NCBI RefSeq assembly: GCF_032401055.1
Contig: NZ_CP135529.1
Location: 2,294,001-2,358,000, forward strand
Source of the DNA: Tardiphaga sp. 709
GTDB taxonomy: Bacteria > Pseudomonadota > Alphaproteobacteria > Rhizobiales > Xanthobacteraceae
Reading direction: 5' to 3'
Length of the DNA: 64,000 nucleotides
Shown here: one piece after another, positions 1 through 9,152 of the stretch
Layout of the letters: every line of letters begins with the position of its first letter
How positions within the stretch are numbered: position 1 is the stretch's first letter
Program-made: the position numbers and the translations under genes
The notes under the pieces: generated by a model
What the model was told of the DNA's origin: nothing
Seen by the model: the letters and a program-made list of their open reading frames with translations, nothing else
Database searches by the model: none

Positions 1-47
1 ACCGTGTCGACGCCGTCTATGTCGTGTCTTATCGTTTCGAACTTCAC
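1..47 (-). CDS. 5' end of a gene running off the left edge (possible enoyl-CoA hydratase family)
   Basis: A strong AGGAGG ribosome-binding site (plus-strand 53-58) precedes a GTG codon at 47-45, followed by 15 open codons to the window edge. The encoded start (MKFETIRHDIDG...) resembles the N-terminus of crotonase-fold enoyl-CoA hydratases, but this is too little sequence to assign. It would be the third gene of an operon with the flavin monooxygenase and FMN reductase on the same strand, 38 bp downstream of the reductase. Confidence 0.42.
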   Translation of the reverse strand, partial: MKFETIRHDIDGVDT

Positions 48-85
48 ATCTACCTCCTAGCGGATCTGCCGCGCGATGCGCCCAA

Positions 86-700
86 CTATGGTCCGGCTGC
101 GGAGATCGCCGGAGGTGACCAGGCGATCTCCCTACCGGCATGCCGCATGTGAACGAACTCGATGACTTGGTGCCCGACCGTCTCGAGCTGACGCTGGGTC
201 GCCATATCGGTGCAGTTGCCTTCGGCATCGAACAAAGCCGTGGATGTGTTCAACGTCGCGCCGAAGGGGGTCGGCCAGCCCCGCAAAGAATGGGCAATTG
301 TCCGCAGCGCTCCCAGTGTCTGCCCGACCGCCTGCCATCCGCCGGCGCATGCGATACAGCCGACCGGAATTCCATCGAGATAGGCCCGGGTGTCCTTCCT
401 CAGCTCTTCGGCATAGTCCAGAGCGTTCTTGATCAATCCCGATATCGATCCATGATAGGCTGGTGACGCGATGATGATCCCGTGGCATTCACGAAGTGCC
501 GTCAGGAGTCGTAGTGCCTGGTCGGAATGCGGCTGCCCAGGAGCGTACATCGGCAGGCACAGCTCCGCTCCCGAGAGAAGCATCGTCCTCGCGCCATTTT
601 CCTTGGCCGCACGGAGACTGATCGCGAGCGCCCGTTCAGACGACGAACCGGGCCGCGGGGTGCCGCCGATGCCGACGATGAGCGGCCTGTCTTCGATCAT
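86..700 (-). CDS. NADPH-dependent FMN reductase family protein
   Basis: About 204 residues with a flavodoxin-like fold. The N-terminal phosphate-binding loop reads GGTPRPGSSSE, and SPAYHGSISGLIKNALDY is the second flavin-binding segment; both are typical of NADPH:FMN reductases. The start is placed at 700 rather than the upstream ATG at 715 because AGGAG lies seven bases before it. It follows the luciferase-like monooxygenase gene by about 100 bp on the same strand. This suggests it supplies reduced flavin to that enzyme as a two-component monooxygenase. The substrate is unknown. Confidence 0.88.
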   Translation of the reverse strand: MIEDRPLIVGIGGTPRPGSSSERALAISLRAAKENGARTMLLSGAELCLPMYAPGQPHSDQALRLLTALRECHGIIIASPAYHGSISGLIKNALDYAEELRKDTRAYLDGIPVGCIACAGGWQAVGQTLGALRTIAHSLRGWPTPFGATLNTSTALFDAEGNCTDMATQRQLETVGHQVIEFVHMRHAGREIAWSPPAISAAGP

Positions 701-799
701 CTTGTGCTCCTGCATTTCGAGAAGATCTCTTCGCGGCGCGGGCGATACGCCAACCGCCTGACTTGAGGCCGCTGGCGGTTGCGCGACCGAACGGGTGGA

Positions 800-1840
800 T
801 CAACGGATCCGAGCTTCCCGCATTTGCGGCAAGACCTCCTCGCCGAAAAGCGCGAGAGATTCCCGGCGACGCGGTGAACTGCTCCTGCCAAGCATCGCAA
901 GGAAGTGGCCTGCACCGCATCTACGGCATTGATCGATGATCTGTTCGGCAACTTGCGACGGTGTGCCCGCGATGTAGTCGTCATCGTGAACCGTGAAGCC
1001 CGCTCCGGCGCGCGGAGCGTCGAGCAGAGACGAGACTCGCTCGACGACGCGCGGGTCGCCAGCCACGATCTTCAGCGTAGCCTCCCTTGCGGCCCGGGCC
1101 TCCTCTCTTGCCTCGGAGGGATCACGCGAAATCGAGATATTGCGTCGGATCGCGAGCTGCTCGGGGAGTGCCGGTCGTCCCAGTTCGACGCATTCGTTCC
1201 TATAGACATCGAAGATCTCGGATATCCGACCGACGGATTCAAAACCCGTGCAGATTTTGGATTGTCGTTGCGCCGATTTCCTAGCCGATCCATCGCTTAC
1301 GACGGTCGTCCATTTGGGTGGTGCGGGTTGCCGGAACACGCCCGGCATGAGGCTCAACTTCTCGATCTTCCAGTACTTCCCGCTATGGCTGATGACGGGG
1401 TTCGTCAGAGCAGCGTCGAGTATCTCGAGAGCCTCGTTGAACCGCTCGCGGCCTTCCTCCATTCCGAGGCCGATCCGCTGCAGTTCCTGAGGAACGCCGG
1501 CCGCGAAGCCGATTTCGAGGCGTCCATTCGTCAGATGGTCAAGCATTGTCAATTCTTCGATGATGCGCCACGGCTCGTAGAACGGCACGACCAACCCCAT
1601 CGTTCCTAGCCGAAGCCGGCTGGTTTGGGCGGCAATGGAGGCGATCAGAAGATTAGGAGATGGGCTCAACGAGTGACCGAAGTGATGCTCGCTGAAGAAG
1701 ATTCCCTCGAATCCGAGCCGTTCGGCTTCGAGCCAGAACGCGTTCCCATCCTGGAATACGGCGCTCACTAAACCCGGTAGAGCGGCCCCCTCGTCAGGAG
1801 TTGGGGCCTGCATGAACTCGAAGATCCAAGGTTTGATCAA
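800..1840 (-). CDS. LLM-class flavin-dependent monooxygenase (bacterial luciferase-like)
   Basis: 346 residues, the usual length for the luciferase-like (F420/FMN) TIM-barrel family. Family features include the N-terminal KPWIFEF strand, SEHHF (about residues 50-55), the RLRLGTMGLVVP segment and a C-terminal GTPSQVAEQI stretch. There is no ATG in a suitable place. The frame starts at a TTG at 1840 with AAGGAA eight bases upstream, and starting at the later ATG (1813) would remove the first conserved strand. Such enzymes use reduced FMN from a partner reductase, and a reductase gene follows directly. It is divergent from the NodD-like regulator at 1968, its probable controller. Confidence 0.9.
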   Translation of the reverse strand: MIKPWIFEFMQAPTPDEGAALPGLVSAVFQDGNAFWLEAERLGFEGIFFSEHHFGHSLSPSPNLLIASIAAQTSRLRLGTMGLVVPFYEPWRIIEELTMLDHLTNGRLEIGFAAGVPQELQRIGLGMEEGRERFNEALEILDAALTNPVISHSGKYWKIEKLSLMPGVFRQPAPPKWTTVVSDGSARKSAQRQSKICTGFESVGRISEIFDVYRNECVELGRPALPEQLAIRRNISISRDPSEAREEARAAREATLKIVAGDPRVVERVSSLLDAPRAGAGFTVHDDDYIAGTPSQVAEQIIDQCRRCGAGHFLAMLGRSSSPRRRESLALFGEEVLPQMREARIR

Positions 1841-1930
1841 GATGCGTTCCTTCCCGAGCGTATTCTTTTTTGAAGGCGTTAGGGCCCTGCAACTTCGTTA
1901 CTCGGGGTTCCGGGATTTGAAAAATCGATT

Positions 1931-1947
1931 ATATCTATCCGTGATAT
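1931..1947. promoter_or_regulatory. Inverted repeat, candidate LysR operator
   Basis: ATATC, seven bases, GATAT: a perfect 5-bp inverted repeat between the divergent monooxygenase (start 1840) and LysR (start 1968) genes. It contains the ATC...GAT pairing typical of LysR sites, but the spacing is not that of a canonical nod box. Its position suggests autoregulation and divergent control. Confidence 0.42.
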
Positions 1948-1967
1948 TTGCAGAATGGATATGACCG

Positions 1968-2906
1968 ATGCGTTTCGAAGGGTTGGATCTCAATCTCCTC
2001 ATCGCTCTCGATGCGATCCTCGAAGAGCGGAGCGTCATTGGCGCCAGTCGCCGTCTTCACCTCAGCCAACCGGCGACCAGCGCTGCCATCGGCCGATTAC
2101 GTGAATATTTTAACGACGAGATCTTCACGATATCGCAGCGGAAGCTCGTCCCCACGCCGTTGGCGCAATCTCTCGAAAAGCCCACCCGAGAGATTCTGCT
2201 GCAAATTCGGGCTAATCTGATTTCCCGCCCTAAATTCGACCCGGCGAGTTCGGAGCGACGTTTTCGTCTGGTCGTTTCAGATTATGCGAGCATCGTGCTG
2301 ATGCATCCCGTGATGAAGCGTATCTATAACGCCGCGCCGGGCATTCGCCTCGAGATTCTTCCGTTCAGCGACAGCGTGGACGATCAGCTTCAGCGAGGAG
2401 AGGTCGATTTCGCAGTGGTCCCAGATACCAATCTGATCGAAGGTCATCCGAGCCAACCTTTGTTCACCGACGAATTCTGCTGCGTTGCCTGGCAAGGAAG
2501 CCGACAGATAGGCCGTTCGATCTCGCTCCGACGCTATCTTCAGGCTGGGCACATTACGGCTCAACTCGGATTGATGGGGGGAATATCGTTCGATGAACGG
2601 GCGCTTGTGCGACTTGGTCACAAACGGCGGATCGAGGTCATCGCGCCTAATTTCACCGCGATGGCGGCTATGGTAATCGGGACCGACCGTATCGCGACGA
2701 TGCATCATCGGCTCGCGGCGATCTTTTCGCGAAACTTTCCCCTCAAGCTTTTGCGCGCACCGATACGCATCCCCGCATTTCGGGAGGCTCTTCAATGGCC
2801 GGCATCTTTTCACACCGATCCGGCGCTGGTTTGGTTACGCGAAATAATCATCGATGTCGCTTCCGAGGTTGAACGGACCCCAGCTTCACAAATGAAAATT
2901 GGGTAG
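1968..2906 (+). CDS. LysR-family transcriptional regulator, NodD-like
   Basis: 312 residues. The N-terminus (MRFEGLDLNLLIALDAILEE) closely follows that of NodD proteins, and the winged HTH is ASRRLHLSQPATSAAIGRLR (about residues 27-46). The rest is a periplasmic-binding-protein-like effector domain, with HTDPALVWLREII near the C-terminus as in NodD/NahR relatives. No nodulation genes lie nearby. The divergent monooxygenase/reductase pair is the obvious target. NodD/NahR/LinR-type members respond to flavonoids or aromatic acids, so an aromatic co-inducer is plausible but inferred. Confidence 0.92.
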   Translation: MRFEGLDLNLLIALDAILEERSVIGASRRLHLSQPATSAAIGRLREYFNDEIFTISQRKLVPTPLAQSLEKPTREILLQIRANLISRPKFDPASSERRFRLVVSDYASIVLMHPVMKRIYNAAPGIRLEILPFSDSVDDQLQRGEVDFAVVPDTNLIEGHPSQPLFTDEFCCVAWQGSRQIGRSISLRRYLQAGHITAQLGLMGGISFDERALVRLGHKRRIEVIAPNFTAMAAMVIGTDRIATMHHRLAAIFSRNFPLKLLRAPIRIPAFREALQWPASFHTDPALVWLREIIIDVASEVERTPASQMKIG

Positions 2907-3112
2907 CCTCTTTCCGTATCCGGCTGCGTCTCGCGACGCTACGCTTGGCTCGTTGCCCAGGCCGTGCAGATAACTTCCCAGGGCGTGATGCCGCGCGGGG
3001 TCTTCAAGCGCCTGCCCTTGCCTGCAGCCTATTAGCGCTCGACAAATTTGCTCAGGCGGCCGCCTCGGCCTGCCTCAGCGCGTCTCTGGATCGGAGCTTG
3101 TGCAAGCACGAC

Positions 3113-3670
3113 CTAGTCCGCCTGGCGTAAAGAGTCGTGTCGGACGGCGTATTTTGCCAACCCAACCCTGATGCTTTCGAGCCTTGGCTGGCCGATTTCG
3201 TCGCCCATTTCCAACTCAGCCTGGTCAACCGCTTTTCTGAACGCATCAAGCCATTCGAGACCGGCCTTGGTGAACCGGACCGTGCGAGCGCGACCGTCCG
3301 CTGGATCCGGCACGCGCTCGACGAGCCCCATGAGAACACACTGATCCACAAGCTCGCCCATGGCCTGTTTAGTCATCGCGGAACGTTTCGCCAATTCGGT
3401 GACCCGGGTGCCGGGCCGATCAAGGTTTCGAGTCAAATTGACGTGGGAAATACGGGTATCTCGGTAACCGGCGTCCTTCATGATTTCGAGCACGCGGGCT
3501 TCAAAGCGCCGAATCGCACTGTTCATCAGGCGGCCGACATTATCGTGGCGCCAACTATCAACATCGCGGGGCGACTTTGTTGCCCGCATCTTGACCGGCA
3601 CTTGTTTCGTTGAAGTAAGACGCGCTGGTGCACGCCTGAGGAGTTGTACGACTTCTTTTTTGATGCCCAC
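3113..3670 (-). CDS. MarR-family transcriptional regulator
   Basis: 185 residues; the start is a GTG at 3670. A central winged-helix domain carries RVTELAKRSAMTKQAMGELVDQCVLMGLVERVPDPADGRARTV, the MarR recognition helix and wing with its D-x-R-G/A-R motif (here DPADGRAR). The first 45 residues are basic and poorly conserved. It is divergent from the aromatic hydroxylase at 3792 with only about 120 bp between start codons, so it probably represses that gene and itself. Confidence 0.88.
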   Translation of the reverse strand: MGIKKEVVQLLRRAPARLTSTKQVPVKMRATKSPRDVDSWRHDNVGRLMNSAIRRFEARVLEIMKDAGYRDTRISHVNLTRNLDRPGTRVTELAKRSAMTKQAMGELVDQCVLMGLVERVPDPADGRARTVRFTKAGLEWLDAFRKAVDQAELEMGDEIGQPRLESIRVGLAKYAVRHDSLRQAD

Positions 3671-3738
3671 GTCATTCAGCCTTTCAACGACAATCTGAAA
3701 CGAACTTTAGAGCCCCGCATTCTCGCGCAGACAAGAAC

Positions 3739-3770
3739 TTGACAGAATAGTCATGCTACCTTCCTATATT
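3739..3770 (+). promoter_or_regulatory. Possible promoter of the aromatic hydroxylase gene
   Basis: TTGACA at 3739-3744 is a consensus -35 box. TATATT at 3765-3770 is a plausible -10 box but with a 20-bp spacer, longer than ideal. It lies between the divergent MarR and hydroxylase genes. It implies the hydroxylase starts after 3770, which rules out the in-frame ATG at 3753. Confidence 0.35.
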
Positions 3771-3791
3771 GTCGGTCGTGAGGAAATGAGG

Positions 3792-5468
3792 ATGCCCGCA
3801 GAAATTTGGTCCGTATTGATCGTTGGCGGTGGGCCGTGTGGCTTAATGCTTGCGAATGAACTGGGTAGGCGGGGAATAGATGCGATCCTGGTCGATGCCA
3901 AGCCGACAACGGCCTTCAACCCACAAGCCAATGCGACCCAGGCTCGAACGATGGAGCACTTCCGCAGATTAGGATTTGCCGATGAGATTCGTGCCCTCGG
4001 GATGCCTCCGGAATTCCCAACCGACATTGCCTATTTTACAAGGTATGCAGGGCACGAGCTTGCTCGATATAAACTGCCTTCGGCCAATCAGGCACGTGCT
4101 CAGGTAAGTGGCCTGTCCGGTTCGTGGAGTGCGGCGGAACTCCCCCACCGCGTGTCACAGAAATACGTTGAGGCGACCCTCCGTACGCACGCGGAGAAAT
4201 TGCCCGGTATCTCTGTGAACTATAGTTGGAAACTTGTATCGTTCCATGATGAAGGCAGTCACGTCGATGCCGTGATCGAAAGCATTGCGGATGGACAGCG
4301 TAAAGAGGTGACGGCGAAGTATCTCGTTGGTGCCGACGGTCCACGAAGCATGGTGCGCGATCAACTCGGATTTTCCTATCAGGGCGAAACTGGCGTTATC
4401 CGCGACTTCATGGGCGGGCAGATGTATGCGATCTATCTGCGCGCCGTCGAATTCTATAATCTGGTTCCGCACCCGCCGGCGTGGATGAACGTCACCTTCA
4501 ATGCCGATCGTCGCGCCTTCATGACTGCTGTCGATGGTAAGGGCGAGTTTGCCTTCCACACGCAGCTGCGCGCCCATGAGCATCCCGACACCATCACCGA
4601 CGCCGACGCACTGGCGATGTTCCAGGCAGCTGTCGGCGCGCCGGTGCAGGCCGAGATTCTGTCACGCGGCAACTGGACCGCCGGGCACGCGCTTGTGACC
4701 GATCATTTTCAAAAGGGACGCGTTTTCCTCGGGGGGGATGCCGTCCACCTGTTCACGCCGACCGGCGGGCTCGGCTACAACACGGCTGTTGAAGATGCTG
4801 TCAATCTGGGATGGAAGCTGGCTGCAACATTGAAAGGTCAAGGTGGCCCTGATTTGCTTGCGACCTACGAGGTCGAGCGACGGCCGGTGGCGATCCGGAA
4901 CACGGGCTATGCGCGCAGATTAGCGGATTCCCTGGGCCTGTTTCTGCCGGTCCCGGAGATCGAGGTAGATGAGCCTGAAGGTGCCAAGGCCCGTGAGATC
5001 GCGGGGGCTCATCTTGAAGCTCACGCTCGAGCTGAGTTCAATATCCCCGGCGTGACCTTTGGCGGGCGCTATGACGGGTCGGCCATTATCATCGCCGATG
5101 GTACGCAGCCGCCGCCCGACACGGCCAACCTCTACGTACCGACGGCTTGCCCCGGTGGCCGCGCGCCACATATCTGGCTGGATCAAAACAAGTCGTTGTT
5201 CGATGTCTTCGGCTTTGAATGGACGCTACTGCGTATGGGACGTGACAATGCCGCGAGCTCCGGGCTGATCAGTTCCGCGCGGACCGCAGGCCTCGAACTA
5301 GAAGTGGTGGACATCGCCGAACCGGCAGTGCGCGAACTTTACGAGGCAGATTTTGCACTAGTCCGTCCAGACCAGATCGTTGCTTGGCGCGGAAATTCTA
5401 TTCCAGATCCGACTGGGCTACTCTCGACAGTCACCGGCCATCCTGTCGATATGCCTGCGATCGCCTGA
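3792..5468 (+). CDS. FAD-dependent aromatic hydroxylase (PheA/TfdB/MhpA-type)
   Basis: About 558 residues, a single-component flavoprotein monooxygenase. The ADP-binding GGGPCG motif is near residue 12, the GADGPRS (DG) motif near 180, and the GGDAVHLFTPTGGLGYN (GD, FAD/flavin) motif near 314. A C-terminal thioredoxin-like domain is typical of phenol/3-(hydroxyphenyl)propionate hydroxylases. The start at 3792 is preferred because GAGGA sits seven bases upstream; 3786 is an alternative. It would add one hydroxyl to a phenolic ring using NAD(P)H and O2. No ring-cleavage gene is adjacent, so the substrate cannot be stated. Likely control is by the divergent MarR. Confidence 0.9.
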   Translation: MPAEIWSVLIVGGGPCGLMLANELGRRGIDAILVDAKPTTAFNPQANATQARTMEHFRRLGFADEIRALGMPPEFPTDIAYFTRYAGHELARYKLPSANQARAQVSGLSGSWSAAELPHRVSQKYVEATLRTHAEKLPGISVNYSWKLVSFHDEGSHVDAVIESIADGQRKEVTAKYLVGADGPRSMVRDQLGFSYQGETGVIRDFMGGQMYAIYLRAVEFYNLVPHPPAWMNVTFNADRRAFMTAVDGKGEFAFHTQLRAHEHPDTITDADALAMFQAAVGAPVQAEILSRGNWTAGHALVTDHFQKGRVFLGGDAVHLFTPTGGLGYNTAVEDAVNLGWKLAATLKGQGGPDLLATYEVERRPVAIRNTGYARRLADSLGLFLPVPEIEVDEPEGAKAREIAGAHLEAHARAEFNIPGVTFGGRYDGSAIIIADGTQPPPDTANLYVPTACPGGRAPHIWLDQNKSLFDVFGFEWTLLRMGRDNAASSGLISSARTAGLELEVVDIAEPAVRELYEADFALVRPDQIVAWRGNSIPDPTGLLSTVTGHPVDMPAIA

Positions 5469-5743
5469 AAACGCTGGGGCGACTCCCCAAATAAGGCCAC
5501 GCTGCCCCCGCGCGCTTCACGACGTCGGAGATACGCGAACCCAATGGCGTTCTGTCGCAAGCACCTGAGTGAGCGGATGGCGCCCGCGACGCTGGAGAAC
5601 TCCAGTTGTCGGCGATCGGTACCGTACCGGCCAAACGCCGCCTAGTCGGCTTCGTCGTTACGGCTGCGGTCTGCCGGTGTGGCAAAATGAATAATAGCAT
5701 AGTATTGTGTGACTTAATTAGAGACGGAAACAGGAACAATTGG

Positions 5744-6538
5744 GTGAAAAGCTCTAAGGTGCAACGCGTGCCGGTTACGGCAGCGCCTCTTCGACAACAA
5801 GTCGCCAGCAATCTACGGACCGCGATCATCGAGGGCAGATTTCGGCCAGGAGAGCGGCTTAAGGAGGCTGAGCTCTGTTCCTGGACCGGCGTGAGCCGAA
5901 CTGCCGTGCGCGAGGCTCTGAGGCAGTTAGAGGCTGAAGGAATTGTAGACAACATCCCCAATCAGGGACCAGTCGTTGCACAGGTTTCGCCCGACGAAGC
6001 TCGTCAGCACTACGACGTGAGAGCGGTTCTGGAAGGATTAGCAGCGAGAAGCGTCGCGGAAGAGATCACAGAACCGCAGATCAAGGAATTGCTCAAACTA
6101 AAACGCGAACTTGATCGGGCGTTTAAGACCGGCAGTGTCGAAAAGGTCCTTGGCTTCAAAAATCTTCTCGATGAATTCTTGATGAGCATCTGCTCGAATG
6201 TCGTTGCAAAGGGCTTCGTGGACGTTATCCGAGCTCGCTTGAGCTATCTGCGGCCAATCGTTCTCTCACAACCCGAACGGCTCCGCGAAAACGCCGTTGA
6301 GGTTCACGCAATCATCGATGCGATTGTCAAAAAGAACCCACAGGCAGCGTGGAACGCGGCAGTCAATCATGTCAACAAAGGTGCGGAAGCGACTCTGAAA
6401 GTGTTGGAGCAACTCGCAGCCGCTTCGACGCGTCAGGCTGCGCTCGATGCCGAGGCGGCTCTGCGTGCCAAGCGGCCTCGGGGACGTCCGAGGCGAGATC
6501 TGCAGCCAAGCAATCCTGTGGGACGGGTGACCGTGTAA
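5744..6538 (+). CDS. GntR-family regulator, FadR (FCD) subfamily
   Basis: About 264 residues. The N-terminal winged HTH includes LRQQVASNLRTAIIEGRFRP and TGVSRTAVREALRQLEAEGIV. The C-terminal all-helical FCD effector domain follows (QHYDVRAVLEGLAARSVAEE). The start is set at GTG 5744, with AGGAA seven bases upstream. An upstream in-frame ATG (5687) would add 19 low-complexity residues over an AT-rich, promoter-like stretch. FCD regulators usually sense organic acids. Its target could be the convergent Bug/amidohydrolase/ALDH operon or the ThDP enzyme further on. Confidence 0.9.
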   Translation: MKSSKVQRVPVTAAPLRQQVASNLRTAIIEGRFRPGERLKEAELCSWTGVSRTAVREALRQLEAEGIVDNIPNQGPVVAQVSPDEARQHYDVRAVLEGLAARSVAEEITEPQIKELLKLKRELDRAFKTGSVEKVLGFKNLLDEFLMSICSNVVAKGFVDVIRARLSYLRPIVLSQPERLRENAVEVHAIIDAIVKKNPQAAWNAAVNHVNKGAEATLKVLEQLAAASTRQAALDAEAALRAKRPRGRPRRDLQPSNPVGRVTV

Positions 6539-6567
6539 CAATCGAAATCAATCTTTCCAGGTGAATA

Positions 6568-7536
6568 TCATCCCCCTTCGGCCCTGAGGCCGTTATCCCG
6601 GACTACCTGGCCCCAGACATGTGCCTGCTTCGTATAGAAACGTCGCATGTATGCAGGATCGCTTGCCACTATCGTGAGCCCCATGGCCTTTAGCTTCTGC
6701 GCAACGCTTTCTTCCTTGAGAGCAGCAACCATCTCAGCATTGAAGCGCTGAATCATCAGCGTCGGTGTTTTGCCAGGCGCATAGAGGCCCCACCACGGCG
6801 TCGCATCCAGATCGGGATAACCGCTTTCAACGAGCGTTGGCACATCGGATAGGGTCGGGTGTCGCGCGGCCCCCGTTTGGGCGAGTGGACGCAGCATCTT
6901 GGATTCGATCTGACTGTTGAGCACCGTTGTCGCAGCAATGATCATATCGACGTGACCGCCAATCGCGTCGTTCACCGCAGGAGCAGCACCCTTGTAGGCC
7001 ACGTGCGTCCATTGAGCGCCAGAACGTTTGGCAAGCTGCAGCATGGTCAGATGGCCAAGGCTAGCAGTTCCTGCTGATGCGAAGGTGAGCCCACCTGACT
7101 TAGCTTTCGAGGCGGCAATGAGTTCGGCCAGCGTTTGATATGGACGCGAAGGCCCGCACGCCACGATGTTAGGGGCCGTGCCAACTAGCATAACTGGATC
7201 GAGATCTGTCTCGGAATCAAACGGCATTGGCTGCATTGCCGGGTTGGTCGCATGCGTGTCGAACACAAACAGCCAGGTTCGACCATCCGGTGGCGATTTA
7301 GCTGCCGCAGCAGCACCGATACTGCCAGCAGCGCCAGCACGGTTTTCAATAATGATCGTTGTCCCTAGTCGCTGCTGCAATGCAGGCTGGACCAACCGCG
7401 CGATCGCATCGAGCGTTCCTCCCGCAGGAAATGGAACGATAAACTTCATCTGGCCTGAAGGCCACTCTTGGGCTTTGGCGGCGAAGGGCATCGTCAAAGC
7501 CCCGGCAATTACGGCACGTCTTGTCAATTTTCCCAT
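6568..7536 (-). CDS. Bug/TctC-type tripartite tricarboxylate transporter substrate-binding protein
   Basis: 322 residues. A signal peptide of twin-arginine type (LTRRAVIAGALTMPFAAKAQ) is followed by the Bug-family core: KFIVPFPAGGTLDAIARLV, IIENRAGAAGSIGA and WWGLYAPGKTP. These periplasmic proteins capture carboxylates for TctAB permeases. No tctA or tctB gene is in the window, so this is an orphan receptor. It is the last gene of a probable operon with the amidohydrolase and aldehyde dehydrogenase upstream on the same strand. Confidence 0.92.
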   Translation of the reverse strand: MGKLTRRAVIAGALTMPFAAKAQEWPSGQMKFIVPFPAGGTLDAIARLVQPALQQRLGTTIIIENRAGAAGSIGAAAAAKSPPDGRTWLFVFDTHATNPAMQPMPFDSETDLDPVMLVGTAPNIVACGPSRPYQTLAELIAASKAKSGGLTFASAGTASLGHLTMLQLAKRSGAQWTHVAYKGAAPAVNDAIGGHVDMIIAATTVLNSQIESKMLRPLAQTGAARHPTLSDVPTLVESGYPDLDATPWWGLYAPGKTPTLMIQRFNAEMVAALKEESVAQKLKAMGLTIVASDPAYMRRFYTKQAHVWGQVVRDNGLRAEGG

Positions 7537-7632
7537 ACGTTCCTCCCCAGGACTGGTCTTGAGAACGGCGCTTCTGCAAGAACAAAAGCGGCAACGGGCT
7601 AGAACCCTTTTTATTGTCGCTGTCCGCCCGTG

Positions 7633-9018
7633 TTATCGTTGTGCAAACGTCCCAATAGAGGCCGCAACCGGCCGACCGCGATGCCAGACTGCTGCGATCT
7701 TATGGGCGTTGCTGATGTCAGTTGAAGGGTCCGCGTCCAGTACGACGAGATCAGCAAGCCTTCCGGCCTTCAGGACACCACGATCATCGAGCTTGAGCAG
7801 TTTCGCAGCACCGCTGGTCGCAATCGTCAAAGCTTGCAGGGGCGTAAGGCCCGCCTCAACCATCAGATCAAGCTCACGATGCTCGGCAACGCCAGGGAAG
7901 CGAAGGCCGACGCCGGAATCTGATCCAAAGCCAATATTGATGCCGGCCTTATACAGTGTCATCAGGTTCTTCTGATTCATCGCCAGCGCCTTGCGTGCAC
8001 GCTCCGATCCCGGAGCATCGTGAACCTTCTGTTGCCACGCGGGATCTTCCAACTGCGTCTTGACGGTCGGATCCAAAGCCCGGTTTACAAATGGGTCGGC
8101 CGTGACCTTTGGCCTGTCGGCAAAGATGAAATTGGAGTCGTCTAGTGCCAGCGTCGCGACGTACCAAGTTGACCTCTTCTTCATGAGGTCGATCGTAGAA
8201 GCGTCAACCTCCTTGTCGCGGATGCCGTGTGCGATAATGTCTGCGCCAGCCTTCAAGGCTTCCCGTGCGTCCTCCAGATCATTGATATGGAAGGCGACGC
8301 GTAGCTTGTTCTTATGAGCCTCGTCTACCGCCGCCGCATAAACCTCAGGCTTCACCTTGACCGGTAGCATCTTTCCGAAATCATCGAGCCATATTTTGAT
8401 CAGATCAGTCTTGCGCGCCGCCATTTCCGCAACGGCTGCCCTCGCGGCCTCCGGTGTATCGGGACGATAGATCTGACTTGGTCCAACCGGCACGATCGCC
8501 GCCGGTGGAGCACCCATAGCAACACCGATCCCGCGGTCTGCTCCGAAAACATCCGCTCCAGGTGCCTTACCGGAGTGCAGCTCCGCTCTCAGATCGTAGA
8601 ATTCCGGTGCGTTCAGACCAAGCGAAGTGACCGTGGTCACTCCATAGGCCTCCCACTGCCGGAGTTGCGACAGGATATAGTCGCGATTGTAGTTGTCCGG
8701 GCCTGCCTTCAGCCCCCTCACGATACCAATGTGAGAATGGTTAGAGATCATGCCAGGCATGATCGTCTTGCCTTTGAGATCGACAACCCGGGCACCCGGC
8801 GGCGTCTTCACAGATTTCGCGCTACCGACAACCGTGATACGTCCATCCAGTATGACGAGAACGGAAGCCGGTATGGGCTTCCCACCCAGGCCGTCAATTA
8901 AGGTTGCCCCCTTTAACACGATGGGCTTGGTTGCCTCCTTATTCTGCGCCTGTACCGGCGCTTGACAAAGAACCAAGCACGACATCGCAATGGCCACGGC
9001 CGAAGCTGCTGCTCTCAT
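7633..9018 (-). CDS. Secreted metal-dependent amidohydrolase (imidazolonepropionase/prolidase-like)
   Basis: About 461 residues starting at 9018 with a clear Sec signal peptide ending near VQAQ (residue 25). The earlier in-frame start at 9072 would bury the signal. The TIM-barrel amidohydrolase motifs are present: NHSHIG (HxH metal ligands), AFHIND, IAHGI and GFGSDSG. Loop GRLADLVVLDADP marks the C-terminal composite beta-sandwich. It would hydrolyse an amide, ester or cyclic amide in the periplasm. The neighbouring Bug protein could then bind the carboxylate released. The substrate is unknown. Confidence 0.88.
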   Translation of the reverse strand: MRAAASAVAIAMSCLVLCQAPVQAQNKEATKPIVLKGATLIDGLGGKPIPASVLVILDGRITVVGSAKSVKTPPGARVVDLKGKTIMPGMISNHSHIGIVRGLKAGPDNYNRDYILSQLRQWEAYGVTTVTSLGLNAPEFYDLRAELHSGKAPGADVFGADRGIGVAMGAPPAAIVPVGPSQIYRPDTPEAARAAVAEMAARKTDLIKIWLDDFGKMLPVKVKPEVYAAAVDEAHKNKLRVAFHINDLEDAREALKAGADIIAHGIRDKEVDASTIDLMKKRSTWYVATLALDDSNFIFADRPKVTADPFVNRALDPTVKTQLEDPAWQQKVHDAPGSERARKALAMNQKNLMTLYKAGINIGFGSDSGVGLRFPGVAEHRELDLMVEAGLTPLQALTIATSGAAKLLKLDDRGVLKAGRLADLVVLDADPSTDISNAHKIAAVWHRGRPVAASIGTFAQR

Positions 9019-9152
9019 GGTGTTCTCCCTATATATTCTTATGCGACCGCTCGGGTTGATCCCGCCGGTCATTTTCGTTGATCAGTTCATCTACAGTACT
9101 CGGGCAGTTCGCATCTTTCGCCTAGTAACTGGCATTGTACTTGTTGCATGAC

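Noticed and set aside
1921-1950. A nod box upstream of the NodD-like gene
   Set aside because: ATC and GAT half-sites occur, but with a 7-bp instead of 9-bp gap and without the rest of the ~47-bp nod box.
3054-3065. Palindrome AGGCGGCCGCCT as a terminator or operator
   Set aside because: It is a GC-only palindrome between convergent genes without a loop or T-run; likely chance in GC-rich DNA.
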